Part shown: in pieces, positions 52,618 to 61,362 of the stretch
Layout of the letters: each line of letters begins with the position of its first letter
Position numbering within the stretch: the first letter of the stretch is position 1
Source of the DNA: Vibrio hannami
GTDB taxonomy: Bacteria > Pseudomonadota > Gammaproteobacteria > Enterobacterales > Vibrionaceae
DNA: 64,000 nt
Assembly: GCF_029589055.1 (NCBI RefSeq)
Contig: NZ_JARQZP010000001.1
Span: forward strand, 124,001 to 188,000
Direction: 5' to 3'
Made by a program: the position numbers and the translations under genes
The notes under the pieces: generated by a model
Databases searched by the model: none
What the model was told of the DNA's origin: nothing
What the model saw: only the letters and a program-made list of their open reading frames with translations

Positions 52618-53019
52618 ATTATCCGAAATGTAATAGAGGAAATTGCAAAAGAAGCAGCTCCCCAGTTAGGTATCGATTTCGATCCGAGAAACGGACAGTG
52701 TAAGGGCATGACTATTGAGCAGGTGTCAGAATTAGACTGGGACTTAATCGATTTGTCAGAGTGGGAAATGATGGTGATGGCGTCAGGGGTGGCGGTTGAT
52801 CACAACGATTTGGATTTAGATACGCTTTCTACTCAGCCCTGGATGCCGAACAATGAATCCGCACTGAATCCCGTGGATCTAAATCAGGCGAGGTTCGTGG
52901 AGAGCAATATCGCGGAAAACCTGAAAGAAACCCACGATTCGGCCACGGCGGACAATTTGGATTGTTCGGTTTATCCAAGACCACCTGCGTGTGAGTCTCC
53001 GCTGAGCTTAGTTGAATAA
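52618..53019 (+). CDS. Hypothetical acidic protein with a possible ATT start
   Basis: A frame of about 133 residues: IIRNVIEEIAKEAAPQLGIDFDP..., strongly acidic, with a proline-rich end. The only strong ribosome site, AGGAGGG at 52607-52613, is followed five bases later by ATT (52618) in frame. Other in-frame starts are TTG 52579 or TTG 52603, without such a site. Family not recognised. Confidence 0.5.
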   Translation: MIRNVIEEIAKEAAPQLGIDFDPRNGQCKGMTIEQVSELDWDLIDLSEWEMMVMASGVAVDHNDLDLDTLSTQPWMPNNESALNPVDLNQARFVESNIAENLKETHDSATADNLDCSVYPRPPACESPLSLVE

Positions 53020-53088
53020 AGAATATCGGCTTCCAGTTGTAGGCCGATATCTTAATAGAAGAGAAATTGGGTTTTAGGTTACCGTTTT

Positions 53089-54060
53089 TTACTCTGTATT
53101 TGAAACCATCTTTACATACTGTTCATGGAAGTCCGCAATGGGGGATTTCAATTGTTTCTTATTAATAGGCTCTGCGAAATAATACACATTGTTGTTATCT
53201 CGTATAGCAGAGATGTATGGAAGATATTTTGTTTCCGACAAAATGAACTTTTCTGGAAAGCTAATAAAAGTTGATTCTGGTAACCTGAACTCCGGACTGC
53301 TTGGATAGGACGAATCAGTTCTGTTTATAGTCTCATTATTCTTGGAAGTTACGTATACACTCTGATAATGGCTATTGAAATAATAGAACCTTACCGCAAT
53401 AACAGAACTTGAAGGCATCAAATCTTGAAGCTCATCGCTAAACAGAGAAATATCTATCGGTTTTGAGGTTTTAACAATATTTAACCATGAGCCTATGACA
53501 CATTTATCCCTACTATAACGAATACAAGCTGGCGTTTTCTCATAACTTATTCCGTTATAACCACGTACGAATAGACGTTGACCACCATTGTTACGATTCA
53601 AATCTATATAATCATTTTCGGATATATTTAAAGGAGTTAAAGACTTAGCCAATTCTAAGCTATTTGGATAGATATCAACCATCCTAGACATGACTGTGTT
53701 TCCTACGGCTTCAATGTCGCTGGGGTCGTACTTATCTGCGTCCAGGTACATAATATAATTCATACCATCCCAGCCGAATTTCTGGTCTCCCAGTAGCGCC
53801 AAACCAAAGCCAAGAACACCATTGCTTAAAGCGACACCAAGAGCGCTATACCCTACATACCCTGCTGCAGAAACATCGTTCAGTGCACTTTCAGGAACTT
53901 TACGGTCTTCAAAAACAGTCCCACTTCCTGCTGATTTGGTAATTTGCAAAGCAATACTTGCGGTGCCTTTTTCGGGTATTTTCATTTTATCCCCGACAGT
54001 ACTACACGCGGTAATAAGAGCCACACCACTAATTATTGATGTCATCTTCAACATATTCAT
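53089..54060 (-). CDS. Hypothetical lipoprotein
   Basis: A 323-residue protein with a lipoprotein signal: MNMLKMTSIISGVALITACST, the lipobox being ITAC. After it come a glycine-rich hydrophobic stretch (GYVGYSALGVALSNGVLGFGLALLG, about 67-91) and a mixed C-terminal domain. ATG 54060 has AAGGG nine bases upstream; ATG 54069 sits too close to that site. No family recognised. Probably anchored in the outer membrane. Confidence 0.68.
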   Translation of the reverse strand: MNMLKMTSIISGVALITACSTVGDKMKIPEKGTASIALQITKSAGSGTVFEDRKVPESALNDVSAAGYVGYSALGVALSNGVLGFGLALLGDQKFGWDGMNYIMYLDADKYDPSDIEAVGNTVMSRMVDIYPNSLELAKSLTPLNISENDYIDLNRNNGGQRLFVRGYNGISYEKTPACIRYSRDKCVIGSWLNIVKTSKPIDISLFSDELQDLMPSSSVIAVRFYYFNSHYQSVYVTSKNNETINRTDSSYPSSPEFRLPESTFISFPEKFILSETKYLPYISAIRDNNNVYYFAEPINKKQLKSPIADFHEQYVKMVSNTE

Positions 54061-54069
54061 GCCAACCAT

Positions 54070-54816
54070 CCCTTGAGTAACAAAGTATTGATAATGCGTA
54101 TTAATATATATACATCCTTGTGGTTATTAATTTAGCAAAGTTAGAACAAAAATTAACTTACCCATAACGTTGAGCCTCACAGAAAAGAGTGAAATTCTTG
54201 CCATGACATCGAATTTCTCATTAAAAACCATAACTCTCGAAAACTTTCTGCTTAATTCAAGAATCTAGGTTTGAGATGTATATCTTGTTTACTTTTATCA
54301 AATATGTGTTTTTTAAATAATGGAAAGTCGTATTATTTGGCAAATTAATTGATAAGGTGAAGATTTTTGACAAAATTCAAAAAGAATTTTAATTACACAC
54401 TATCAATTGCAATTCAAAGAGGTTTTAATTTTTGGGCTAGCTGTTTTGTTGTGACTCCAGAAGCAATTCGAAAAGTCAGATTGCTTTGTGGATCACAATT
54501 CAAATATGTCCAGACACGCGCCAGTACGGATCATCGCTAGCACGTTTATGCCCCATTTCCTTTTACGAAATAATTAATTTAGGTATTTGCCTAAACATAA
54601 TCCTATAATTCAGGTAATGATTTAATACTGGCGTCGTTGCATAATAGTGATGAGTAAGCCTTAAGAGGCTATCAGTTAAGACATTGTCGGTATTTGTGAT
54701 GCCTTATTGAATAAAGTTTTCATTTCCACATGTAAATCAATGTGTTGACGGTGTTTAATAAAGTAGCATTTACATTAGGTGGACAATGTCATGTGGACAC
54801 TGTCCACCTAAGAACT
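54070..54816. other. Gene-poor segment before the cassette array
   Basis: About 750 AT-rich bases with no convincing gene. From about 54462 to 54573 it matches, with divergence, the segment 56919-57030 on the far side of the cassettes. The last part (54775-54812) has TTAGGTGGACA paired with TGTCCACCTAA just before GTTAGCA, so it may be the attC site of a degenerate preceding cassette. Confidence 0.55.
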
Positions 54817-54839
54817 GTTAGCACACTAGTGGAATGTTT

Positions 54840-55538
54840 ATGAATACAACAGATTTGATTACACATGGCCTAGCTTTCATTATTGGTGCTTTATCACTGT
54901 ACTTTACCGCCTATACAAAGGCAAAAGGCGCGAATAAAGCGTTAAAAGAAGATATAGAAGTTCTAGAAAATGCCAAACAAGAAATTATAACCAAGCATGC
55001 AGCGGAGCTAGAAAGTATCAAGAAAGATCATGTATTAGATATTGAAAAACGTAAATACCAATATGAAGCTAAGAGAGCACAGTTTTCTAAATTTTTCCAA
55101 TTAATAGATGAGTTCAATTCTAAATGTAACTCAGTTTTTGTTGAACGATTTCCGCCAATGTTCCAGAGATTACTTGCGGGACAATTATCTGAATGTGCGG
55201 AAGTTTCAAATAACAGTGTTTTGGAATTCAATGCTGAGATTATGCAATTGTTTAACGAACTAAATGAGGAACAACTAAAAGTTACTCATGAGTCTAACAG
55301 CATAAGGCTAATTGCAACTCCTGAAATTGATACGTTGCTAGATCAGCTAGCGTTAGATATAAAGTCATCTTATGACGACTCAGTCTCTATGCTTAAATTT
55401 ATGGGAACACCTGAGTATTTCATTGATAATTCGACTATAGCTCCATATCAAACTCGCTTGACTGAAAGTGGCTATAAGGTAATAAGTAGCCGTGAAGCAT
55501 TGAAGGCTCAAATGAAAATGGAGCTCAACGAAATATAG
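54840..55538 (+). CDS. Cassette 1: membrane-anchored coiled-coil protein
   Basis: A 232-residue protein: N-terminal membrane segment (about 5-25, LITHGLAFIIGALSLYFTAY), then a long charged coiled coil (about 30-85), then a helical C-terminal part. GGA lies ahead of ATG 54840. The gene fills a mobile cassette bounded by GTTAGCACACTA at 54817 and its exact complement TAGTGTGCTAAC at 55536; the stop codon is the first triplet of that motif. Function unknown. Confidence 0.7.
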   Translation: MNTTDLITHGLAFIIGALSLYFTAYTKAKGANKALKEDIEVLENAKQEIITKHAAELESIKKDHVLDIEKRKYQYEAKRAQFSKFFQLIDEFNSKCNSVFVERFPPMFQRLLAGQLSECAEVSNNSVLEFNAEIMQLFNELNEEQLKVTHESNSIRLIATPEIDTLLDQLALDIKSSYDDSVSMLKFMGTPEYFIDNSTIAPYQTRLTESGYKVISSREALKAQMKMELNEI

Positions 55539-55540
55539 TG

Positions 55541-55663
55541 TGCTAACAAACAACTTAAAGGGACAAAAACACGTGACACTTTTGGTTCGGTTTATTTTTG
55601 AGGTTATGGCTGGTTCAGTTGGGTGTATTGGCTTGGTTTCTGCCCTTTAGTTGGGCGTTATGT
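55541..55663 (+). repeat. attC recombination site 1 (VCR-like)
   Basis: A 123-base site, the length of Vibrio cholerae repeats. R'' is TGCTAAC and R' is GTTATGT. Inner arms CAACTTAAAGGG and CCCTTTAGTTG pair with one extra-helical base, as in folded attC. Confidence 0.82.
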
Positions 55664-55708
55664 GTCTGTGTAAACGACAATTCTAATTAACAAAAAAGGA
55701 AATTCTAA

Positions 55709-55888
55709 ATGTCTGAAATAGAAAAGTGTTCAGCCTGTAATAAAAAATACGAAGTATCTGAAATTGGTGGCCAGATGCCTGGATCGAAGGAGCCGGAAGA
55801 GATCTCTTGCCCGTATTGTGGTAATACAATTACGCGTCGTAGCAATGGGGCTTTTCGAACCCATGCGTTACCTGAAGATAAGCAGTAA
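55709..55888 (+). CDS. Cassette 2: small zinc-ribbon protein
   Basis: A 59-residue protein starting MSEIEKCSACNKKYEV and containing SCPYCGNTITRR: two CxxC pairs (residues 7/10 and 36/39) form a probable zinc ribbon. AAGGA lies ten bases before ATG 55709. The whole gene fits one 336-base cassette (55658-55993), between attC 1 and attC 2. Function unknown; nucleic-acid or protein binding is possible. Confidence 0.75.
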   Translation: MSEIEKCSACNKKYEVSEIGGQMPGSKEPEEISCPYCGNTITRRSNGAFRTHALPEDKQ

Positions 55889-55890
55889 AC

Positions 55891-55999
55891 ACATAACAAG
55901 AAATTGCAATGGATGCATGTAACGTCTGGCATTCTTGGTTTGAGGTTACTTGTTTTTTGCAATAATGGTGTTCATGCACCATTGAATTAGACGTTGTAC
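55891..55999 (+). repeat. attC recombination site 2
   Basis: R'' ACATAAC and R' GTTGTAC bound a 109-base site. CAATGGATGCATG pairs with CATGCACCATTG with one extra-helical base. The R'' extended (AACACATAAC) complements the start of cassette 2 (GTTATGTGT). Confidence 0.8.
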
Positions 56000-56012
56000 G
56001 TACAGGTAAAAT

Positions 56013-56834
56013 ATGGAAACCGATATTAAAAAAGTGTGGCGGGCATTGAGGCCAACCGTTAAAGATGGTTTTACCTTCAATGAAACTAAGGATGTAGTGG
56101 CGGCGGCTGCGTTACCAGTGGAAGACCTGGCGCATCTACAACAGAAATCGTTACCTGCGAAAGGAGCATCAAAGGGAGAGCTTCTTGATGCGCTTGATGG
56201 ATTAATTTCTAGAGAACCTGATTCTGGAAAAGCAATACAGAATCTTATAGCCGCAATGCTTGAACAGAAAAGTTATCTTGAAATTCGCATATCTGATTGT
56301 GCTGAAAGGTTCGGCTGGAAAGTGGTTGATGGACAGCTTCGACCTTTGGATTTTCAAGTGGAGGACGCCGTCCACGATCTTTCTGAAGATGTGAAGACCC
56401 TTCTAAAGAATGCATATCGGAGGTTTAGCGAAAGTGACTATTCAGGAGCAATGACAGCTATATGTAGTGCACTTGACGCGGTCACAAACCACCTGTACGC
56501 AGTTCACAATCTTGGAAATCCTCATGATGACTCATATCAGCAAAGGGTATCTCGTTCTTTTGCAGTACTAGAGGATGTTTATCGCAAAAGATTTAGTCAG
56601 ATGACGAATGATAGCTCCGAAGTCAATAAGCTATGGCAAAACTATCGAGGTTCTATTAATCAAGCTGCTTACGTCATGGGTTCGTTTCGAAGAAATGCGA
56701 GTGATGTACATGGTGTATCTGGATGCCCGCCAGAGTTAATTAGACACGCCATTGATAGTGGTACTTTTATTATTAGAAGTATTACTTCAGAAACTACGAA
56801 AAACGTACAACAAGAAGAACCACTCGACTTTTAA
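56013..56834 (+). CDS. Cassette 3: Abi_C-like abortive infection protein
   Basis: A 273-residue protein. The C-terminal third (QAAYVMGSFRRNASDVHGVSG...IRHAIDSGTFIIRSI) resembles the Abi_C domain found in abortive-infection proteins; the SESDYSGAMTAICSALDAV segment is the typical lead-in helix. The N-terminal 100 residues are helical without a known motif. Its last codons lie inside attC 3. A phage-defence role is plausible from the domain, not shown. Confidence 0.68.
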   Translation: METDIKKVWRALRPTVKDGFTFNETKDVVAAAALPVEDLAHLQQKSLPAKGASKGELLDALDGLISREPDSGKAIQNLIAAMLEQKSYLEIRISDCAERFGWKVVDGQLRPLDFQVEDAVHDLSEDVKTLLKNAYRRFSESDYSGAMTAICSALDAVTNHLYAVHNLGNPHDDSYQQRVSRSFAVLEDVYRKRFSQMTNDSSEVNKLWQNYRGSINQAAYVMGSFRRNASDVHGVSGCPPELIRHAIDSGTFIIRSITSETTKNVQQEEPLDF

Positions 56835-56874
56835 AAGCTGACGCTTTCAAAAGCGAGTGATCTTGGCGTTGATG
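56805..56874 (+). repeat. attC recombination site 3 (overlaps the gene end)
   Basis: R'' GTACAAC and R' GTTGATG, 70 bases apart end to end. CACTCG pairs with CGAGTG as inner arms. ACGTACAAC (56803-56811) is the exact complement of the cassette 3 start GTTGTACGT (55993-56001). Confidence 0.75.
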
Positions 56875-57353
56875 TGGGAAACACATCGAGTATTCATTTT
56901 AGTCTTTGCAATATTAAAAGTAATTCGAAAGCTGGTAATTTACTTCTTCTGCTAAAACGAAATTGTCCAGAGGTTTCTCAGAACTATCATCGCTAGCAAA
57001 GTTCTGCCCCTTTTCGCGTTACAAAAAACTGCCCTCGAAAAATCCACTTTAAGAAGTTTCGATAGGTTTTCTAATGCCAAAACGTGACGTACGCAGAAAT
57101 GCCCCATTTTGTCGTTTATTATCATTCTCGCTTTAGGTGCACTTCGTGATATCCTCATAAAAACATGCGTTTACGCCAGATCTGAGCGTTCATTAGATGC
57201 ATGAAAAATCCCCAAATGGGGTGTTTAATTACCCCACTTTGGGATCTAATAAATTGTTATACGGCTAGAAATCGCGTCTACTCTCCAACTCATTCTGGCC
57301 AAAAAGATTAAATAATTTGAATTCATGATTAACGCTCACGAAAAGGAATAACA
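56875..57353. other. Gene-less segment before the large gene
   Basis: No convincing gene. Contains the second copy (56919-57030) of the diverged repeat seen at 54462, a double inverted repeat at 57208-57245, and GTTATACGG at 57256, a possible cassette boundary. It may be an ORF-less cassette. The promoter of the large gene could also be here. Confidence 0.5.
57208..57245. repeat. Inverted repeat upstream of the large gene
   Basis: ATCCCCAAATGGGGT and ACCCCACTTTGGGAT match as complements at 13 of 15 positions around an 8-base centre; each arm can also form a small hairpin. It may be the stem of a degenerate attC or an operator. Confidence 0.55.
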
Positions 57354-60300
57354 ATGGCTGGATGGCATGTCACGGAGAATGATATAAAAAACTGGACTGC
57401 GACAGATAAGCGCAGATCAGAAGAGTTGCTTCCTCAGCTTATTTATAAACTTATCTTAGCTTCATGCAGTCCGAATAAAATCGACTTCCCCTTTGGGGAC
57501 TCAGTATCTACAGGTGGTTGGGATGGAGAGTTGGAAGTTGATCAGGGTAATTTATTTGTGCCATCGGGAGTGTCGGCTTGGGAGTTTGGAACCGACAAAA
57601 GCGTCAACTCAAAAGCAAATGATGATTATGAAAAGCGAACCAAGGATCCTGACCCATTTGATAAAAATAACACTACCTACGTTTTTGTAACATCGAGACA
57701 TTGGAAAGATAGATCCAAGTGGGAAGCCGAGAAGAACCTTGAAGAAGAATGGGGTAGCGTAAAAGCAATCAATGCAAAAGTTCTGTGTGACTGGCTGGAG
57801 CAGTGCCCGGCGGTACATCGTTGGTTTGCAGAGTTAATAGGTAAACGGTGTCCTAATTTATGGGATATTGAACAGAGCTGGTCAAAGTTTTCCAATATCA
57901 CAGAGATTTCACTCACTGGTGATTTTTTCCTCCACAACAGGGATGAGCAAGCTGATCGCTTAAAAGATTCTTTAACGGGCAACTCCGCCAGTTATACAGT
58001 ATGTGCCAAGTCTATCAATGAATCTCAAGGGTTTATTCTTTCGGTCATTTTAAATGATGATTCACTAAGCTCTAAATTTCTAACAGTGCTCAACCAGCCG
58101 GCTTGGGACGATATTGCATCATCTAAATCTCCGCTCATACTAATGCCAATTAATTTCCAGCCAAACGGGATCGGTGATGCAGTTAGTAATGGGCATACTG
58201 TGATATTGCCTACAGATGAATCAAGCCAGAAAACCCCTCTTATCCGTTTAGATAAGCGGCCTAGGTTGATTCAGCAGGAGGCGATACAAAAACTCGGCTT
58301 TAATGATAGTCAGGCCTCTAAGTTATATTCTGATACTAAAGGCTATTTGGAGCCACTTCTGAGACATGAAATTTTAAGGCCTAGAGAATATATTGCACCA
58401 AAGTGGCCAACAGAGATTGACGCAGATGTATTATTTGCAGCCTTTTTTGCCACGGAGTGGAATTCGAATAATGACAGTGACAAAGATATTTTGTCCGCTT
58501 TATCGGGAATGGATTACGACCAGCTTGAAAAGCAACTAGATAAGCTATCCACTTATTCTGATGCGCCTATCAGAAGAGTTGGTGCAGCTTGGCAAGTGAT
58601 ATCTAAGATTGACGTTTGGTTGAACATTAGAAGCTTAATGTCAGTGTCCCATATCGATAGGCTTGGTGACATTTGTGGCAAGGTGTTAGGAGATACTGAT
58701 CCATCGTTTAACCTAGATCCAGATGAAAGATGGATGGCGTCTGTTAACGGAAATATACCCAAATATTCTGGGCTATTGAAAAGAGATATAGCTGATACTT
58801 TAGCCTTACTGTCAACTTATAGTGATGATTATGTATCTCAGCTTGGTGGGATGTCGGTTAAGATTAAGATTGATACTTGGTTGAATCATCTTTTCAAAGA
58901 TAATAACACGACGGAGTTCTGGTATTCACTTGGTAGATCTACATCACCTTTAGCGGAAGCTGCGCCAGAAGTTTTTCTAGATGCGGTAGATAGATCCTCT
59001 CTAGGTGAAAACTCACCTTTGCTTGGCCTATTTAATTCGGAAGCCGAAGATAGTTTTACTGGAGGGTGTTACCACTCTGATCTTTTGTGGGCTTTAGAAA
59101 GCATATCCTGGAATAAAAACTACCTCACTAGAGTATGCCAGACTTTAGCAAGGCTTTCGGAAATAGATCCTGGCGGAAGATACGGTAATAGGCCATTTTC
59201 TTCGTTAGTCGACATATTTATTGGATGGGTTACACATAGCTCCGCTACGCATGATGAGCGGGTTAACCTTATTAAACAAGTCCTCTTAAAACAGTATCCC
59301 GAAGTTGCCTGGAGGTTGATGCGTGAATTATTGGTCGGTAATACCAGAACGACAAGTGGGATAGCTAGTCCAGATTATCAACATTGGGCTGAGGGGGTTG
59401 ATAAAACTACTAAGCAAAGCGACTACTTTTCATATGTCGGAAAAATTGTTGATATGATGATCGCTGAAGCCGACAAAGACCCAGATAACAGATACATCGA
59501 TTTAGCGAGTAACTTCGATTCCTATACCGTTGCTCAGCGCGAAATAATCATTGATAAATTGCTATCAGTTGATATCGATAAGTTGTCTGAAGATTCTCGT
59601 AAAAAATTACTTAAGCGTTTAAGGGACTTAATCTCTAGGCATAGAGAGTTCTCAGATTCCGATTGGGTATGGCCAGATGAAGTGATAACCAAATTAGAAG
59701 AGGTTTATCTGCACCTTGATTTTGATAGCCCCGTACTCAATGCGAAGTATCTTTTTGATGATCATTGGCCTGATCTGATTGACCCTGTCAAAAGAAGAAA
59801 AGTGCCCTATGATGAAAGGCAGGAATACTTAGAATCTTTGCGAGTTGAAAAACTAGAAGAATTATATGATAAGTCTGGGTTTGAGGGCTTTAAAGACCTA
59901 TTGGAAAACTGTCAGTTTCCTCGACTGGTGGGTTTTTCATTATATAAGTCTAAACTAAAAGATTTATTCGTTGATGATTTGGTTGCCTGGTTAGGACAAG
60001 ATGACTGTTATAAAGAGTGCTCAAATGGATATTTTTCAGCAATGGCACATTCCGACTTTACTAGTACCAAGAAAATAATTAGCGAACATCATTTGGTTGA
60101 TGAAAACATTAAAAGCCAAATGCTAGTGAATTTCCCTGCTACCCAAGAAACATTCGATATACTTGATGAGTGTGAAGAGTCCGTACAAGAGAGTTATTGG
60201 CACAAGATCGCATATTACTTTGTTCAAGATAAAGATTCCTCCTTGGTAGAGTATATTTCTAGGAACCTATTGAAGAATGGCAGACCTCTAGCTGCCATTG

Positions 60301-61124
60301 ATGCATTTGCCCAATATCTCCACCGTGGAAAAAGTGCTGGAGATCTAGATGCCAAACTTGCTCATCAAATACTTATAAAGGTCGCTACTAACCCTGAAGA
60401 TATAGATAGGGTTTCAATACAGACTGTAAGCCACGATATTACTCAGGCAATAAAGTTTATTCAGGATTCTGGCCAGTGCAGTGACGAAGAGGTATTGCAG
60501 GTTGAATGGCTGTATGCAAAAGCTTTTCGTCATCATGATTTCTCACCAACTTTTATTCATAAGTCAATTGCAAAAGATCCATCGAACTTTGTGCAATTAA
60601 TAAAGTGGGTCTTTGTAAGAAAAGACTGTGTTGAAGAAGAGGAAACCATGCCTAAGGAACAGGCGAAACAAGTTGCTAGTGCAGCGTGGGATATACTTGA
60701 TACTTTGCACCTTTTGCCAGAAGATGACTTTATTGGTGAGTGGGTTTCATTGGCTAGGGAGCAGTTAGTTGAATGTGGCAGGTTAGATATTGGCGACCTA
60801 TACATAGGAAAATACCTCTCCAAATGTCAGCCAGATGAAGAGGATAAAATTTGGCCGAAAAAGTCTGTTAGGGACACTATCGAATCTCTAAAAACGGAGT
60901 CTTTTGAAGACGGTATAATCAACGGAAAGCTAAATTCTAGGGGTGTTACTACTAGGCATCCACACGCAGGTGGAGATCAAGAAAGGAAGCTGGCTGAGGG
61001 GTATCAAAAGGATTCAGAGTCTTTACAGTTGATATACCCGCGCACAGCTAAAATATTAAGGGAACTTGCAGATCATTATCGTTCAGATGCAAATCGTCAT
61101 GATCAAACTGTAGATTTGAATTAG
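57354..61124 (+). CDS. 1256-residue protein of unknown function, possible nuclease-type N-terminus
   Basis: A very large single gene. Residues 1-165 look like a compact enzyme domain: FPFGDSVSTGGWDGELEV (Asp57), AWEFGTDKSVNSKANDDYEKR (Glu77, Lys82, Lys88), TYVFVTSRHW and a helix with LCDWLEQCPAVHRWF. The D...E...K order suggests a PD-(D/E)xK-like nuclease fold, but this is inference. The rest is mostly helical, like a repeat scaffold, with no Walker A motif seen. The C-terminus has a striking segment from residue 1196: RGVTTRHPHAGGDQERKLAEGY. No signal peptide. AAGGA lies nine bases before ATG. Its neighbours (Abi_C cassette, recombinases) suggest defence. Confidence 0.75.
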   Translation: MAGWHVTENDIKNWTATDKRRSEELLPQLIYKLILASCSPNKIDFPFGDSVSTGGWDGELEVDQGNLFVPSGVSAWEFGTDKSVNSKANDDYEKRTKDPDPFDKNNTTYVFVTSRHWKDRSKWEAEKNLEEEWGSVKAINAKVLCDWLEQCPAVHRWFAELIGKRCPNLWDIEQSWSKFSNITEISLTGDFFLHNRDEQADRLKDSLTGNSASYTVCAKSINESQGFILSVILNDDSLSSKFLTVLNQPAWDDIASSKSPLILMPINFQPNGIGDAVSNGHTVILPTDESSQKTPLIRLDKRPRLIQQEAIQKLGFNDSQASKLYSDTKGYLEPLLRHEILRPREYIAPKWPTEIDADVLFAAFFATEWNSNNDSDKDILSALSGMDYDQLEKQLDKLSTYSDAPIRRVGAAWQVISKIDVWLNIRSLMSVSHIDRLGDICGKVLGDTDPSFNLDPDERWMASVNGNIPKYSGLLKRDIADTLALLSTYSDDYVSQLGGMSVKIKIDTWLNHLFKDNNTTEFWYSLGRSTSPLAEAAPEVFLDAVDRSSLGENSPLLGLFNSEAEDSFTGGCYHSDLLWALESISWNKNYLTRVCQTLARLSEIDPGGRYGNRPFSSLVDIFIGWVTHSSATHDERVNLIKQVLLKQYPEVAWRLMRELLVGNTRTTSGIASPDYQHWAEGVDKTTKQSDYFSYVGKIVDMMIAEADKDPDNRYIDLASNFDSYTVAQREIIIDKLLSVDIDKLSEDSRKKLLKRLRDLISRHREFSDSDWVWPDEVITKLEEVYLHLDFDSPVLNAKYLFDDHWPDLIDPVKRRKVPYDERQEYLESLRVEKLEELYDKSGFEGFKDLLENCQFPRLVGFSLYKSKLKDLFVDDLVAWLGQDDCYKECSNGYFSAMAHSDFTSTKKIISEHHLVDENIKSQMLVNFPATQETFDILDECEESVQESYWHKIAYYFVQDKDSSLVEYISRNLLKNGRPLAAIDAFAQYLHRGKSAGDLDAKLAHQILIKVATNPEDIDRVSIQTVSHDITQAIKFIQDSGQCSDEEVLQVEWLYAKAFRHHDFSPTFIHKSIAKDPSNFVQLIKWVFVRKDCVEEEETMPKEQAKQVASAAWDILDTLHLLPEDDFIGEWVSLAREQLVECGRLDIGDLYIGKYLSKCQPDEEDKIWPKKSVRDTIESLKTESFEDGIINGKLNSRGVTTRHPHAGGDQERKLAEGYQKDSESLQLIYPRTAKILRELADHYRSDANRHDQTVDLN

Positions 61125-61188
61125 CTAAAATCTTAAGTGCTATTTTCTATGGTTCCTCCGGGTGTCTAGCGACTAGAACCTAAGTACC

Positions 61189-61252
61189 GTATAACACATA
61201 TGAGGCCTTTCTCCGGTCAATAGGCAATAGCATTCTTTTGGCTGCGTTAGCA
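61189..61252 (+). repeat. Candidate degenerate attC after the large gene
   Basis: CCGTATAAC (61187-61195) is the exact complement of GTTATACGG (57256-57264), the pattern expected of the two ends of one cassette. A possible R' GTTAGCA is at 61246. The inner arms pair poorly, so this is weak. TTGGCTGC-GTTA-GCAGCCAA (61238-61257) forms a separate hairpin here. Confidence 0.35.
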
Positions 61253-61320
61253 GCCAATGCTCTCGAACAACAAAGTCATCTACTTCGCTTTTCCCAAAGT
61301 CAACTAATCCGAATTAAATC

Positions 61321-61342
61321 GCTTAGAGTGCTAACTCTAAGC
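61321..61342. terminator. Hairpin between convergent genes
   Basis: GCTTAGAGT and ACTCTAAGC form a perfect 9-bp stem with loop GCTA. Minus-strand flank GATTTAATT gives a weak T-run, so it may end the recombinase transcript. Confidence 0.45.
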
Positions 61343-61362
61343 CATTTCTGTCCAAAAGTTAC

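Noticed and set aside
56952..57158. 68-codon minus-strand frame
   Set aside because: It covers the diverged repeat at 56919-57030 and the other copy of the repeat does not keep the frame, so it is unlikely to be a gene.
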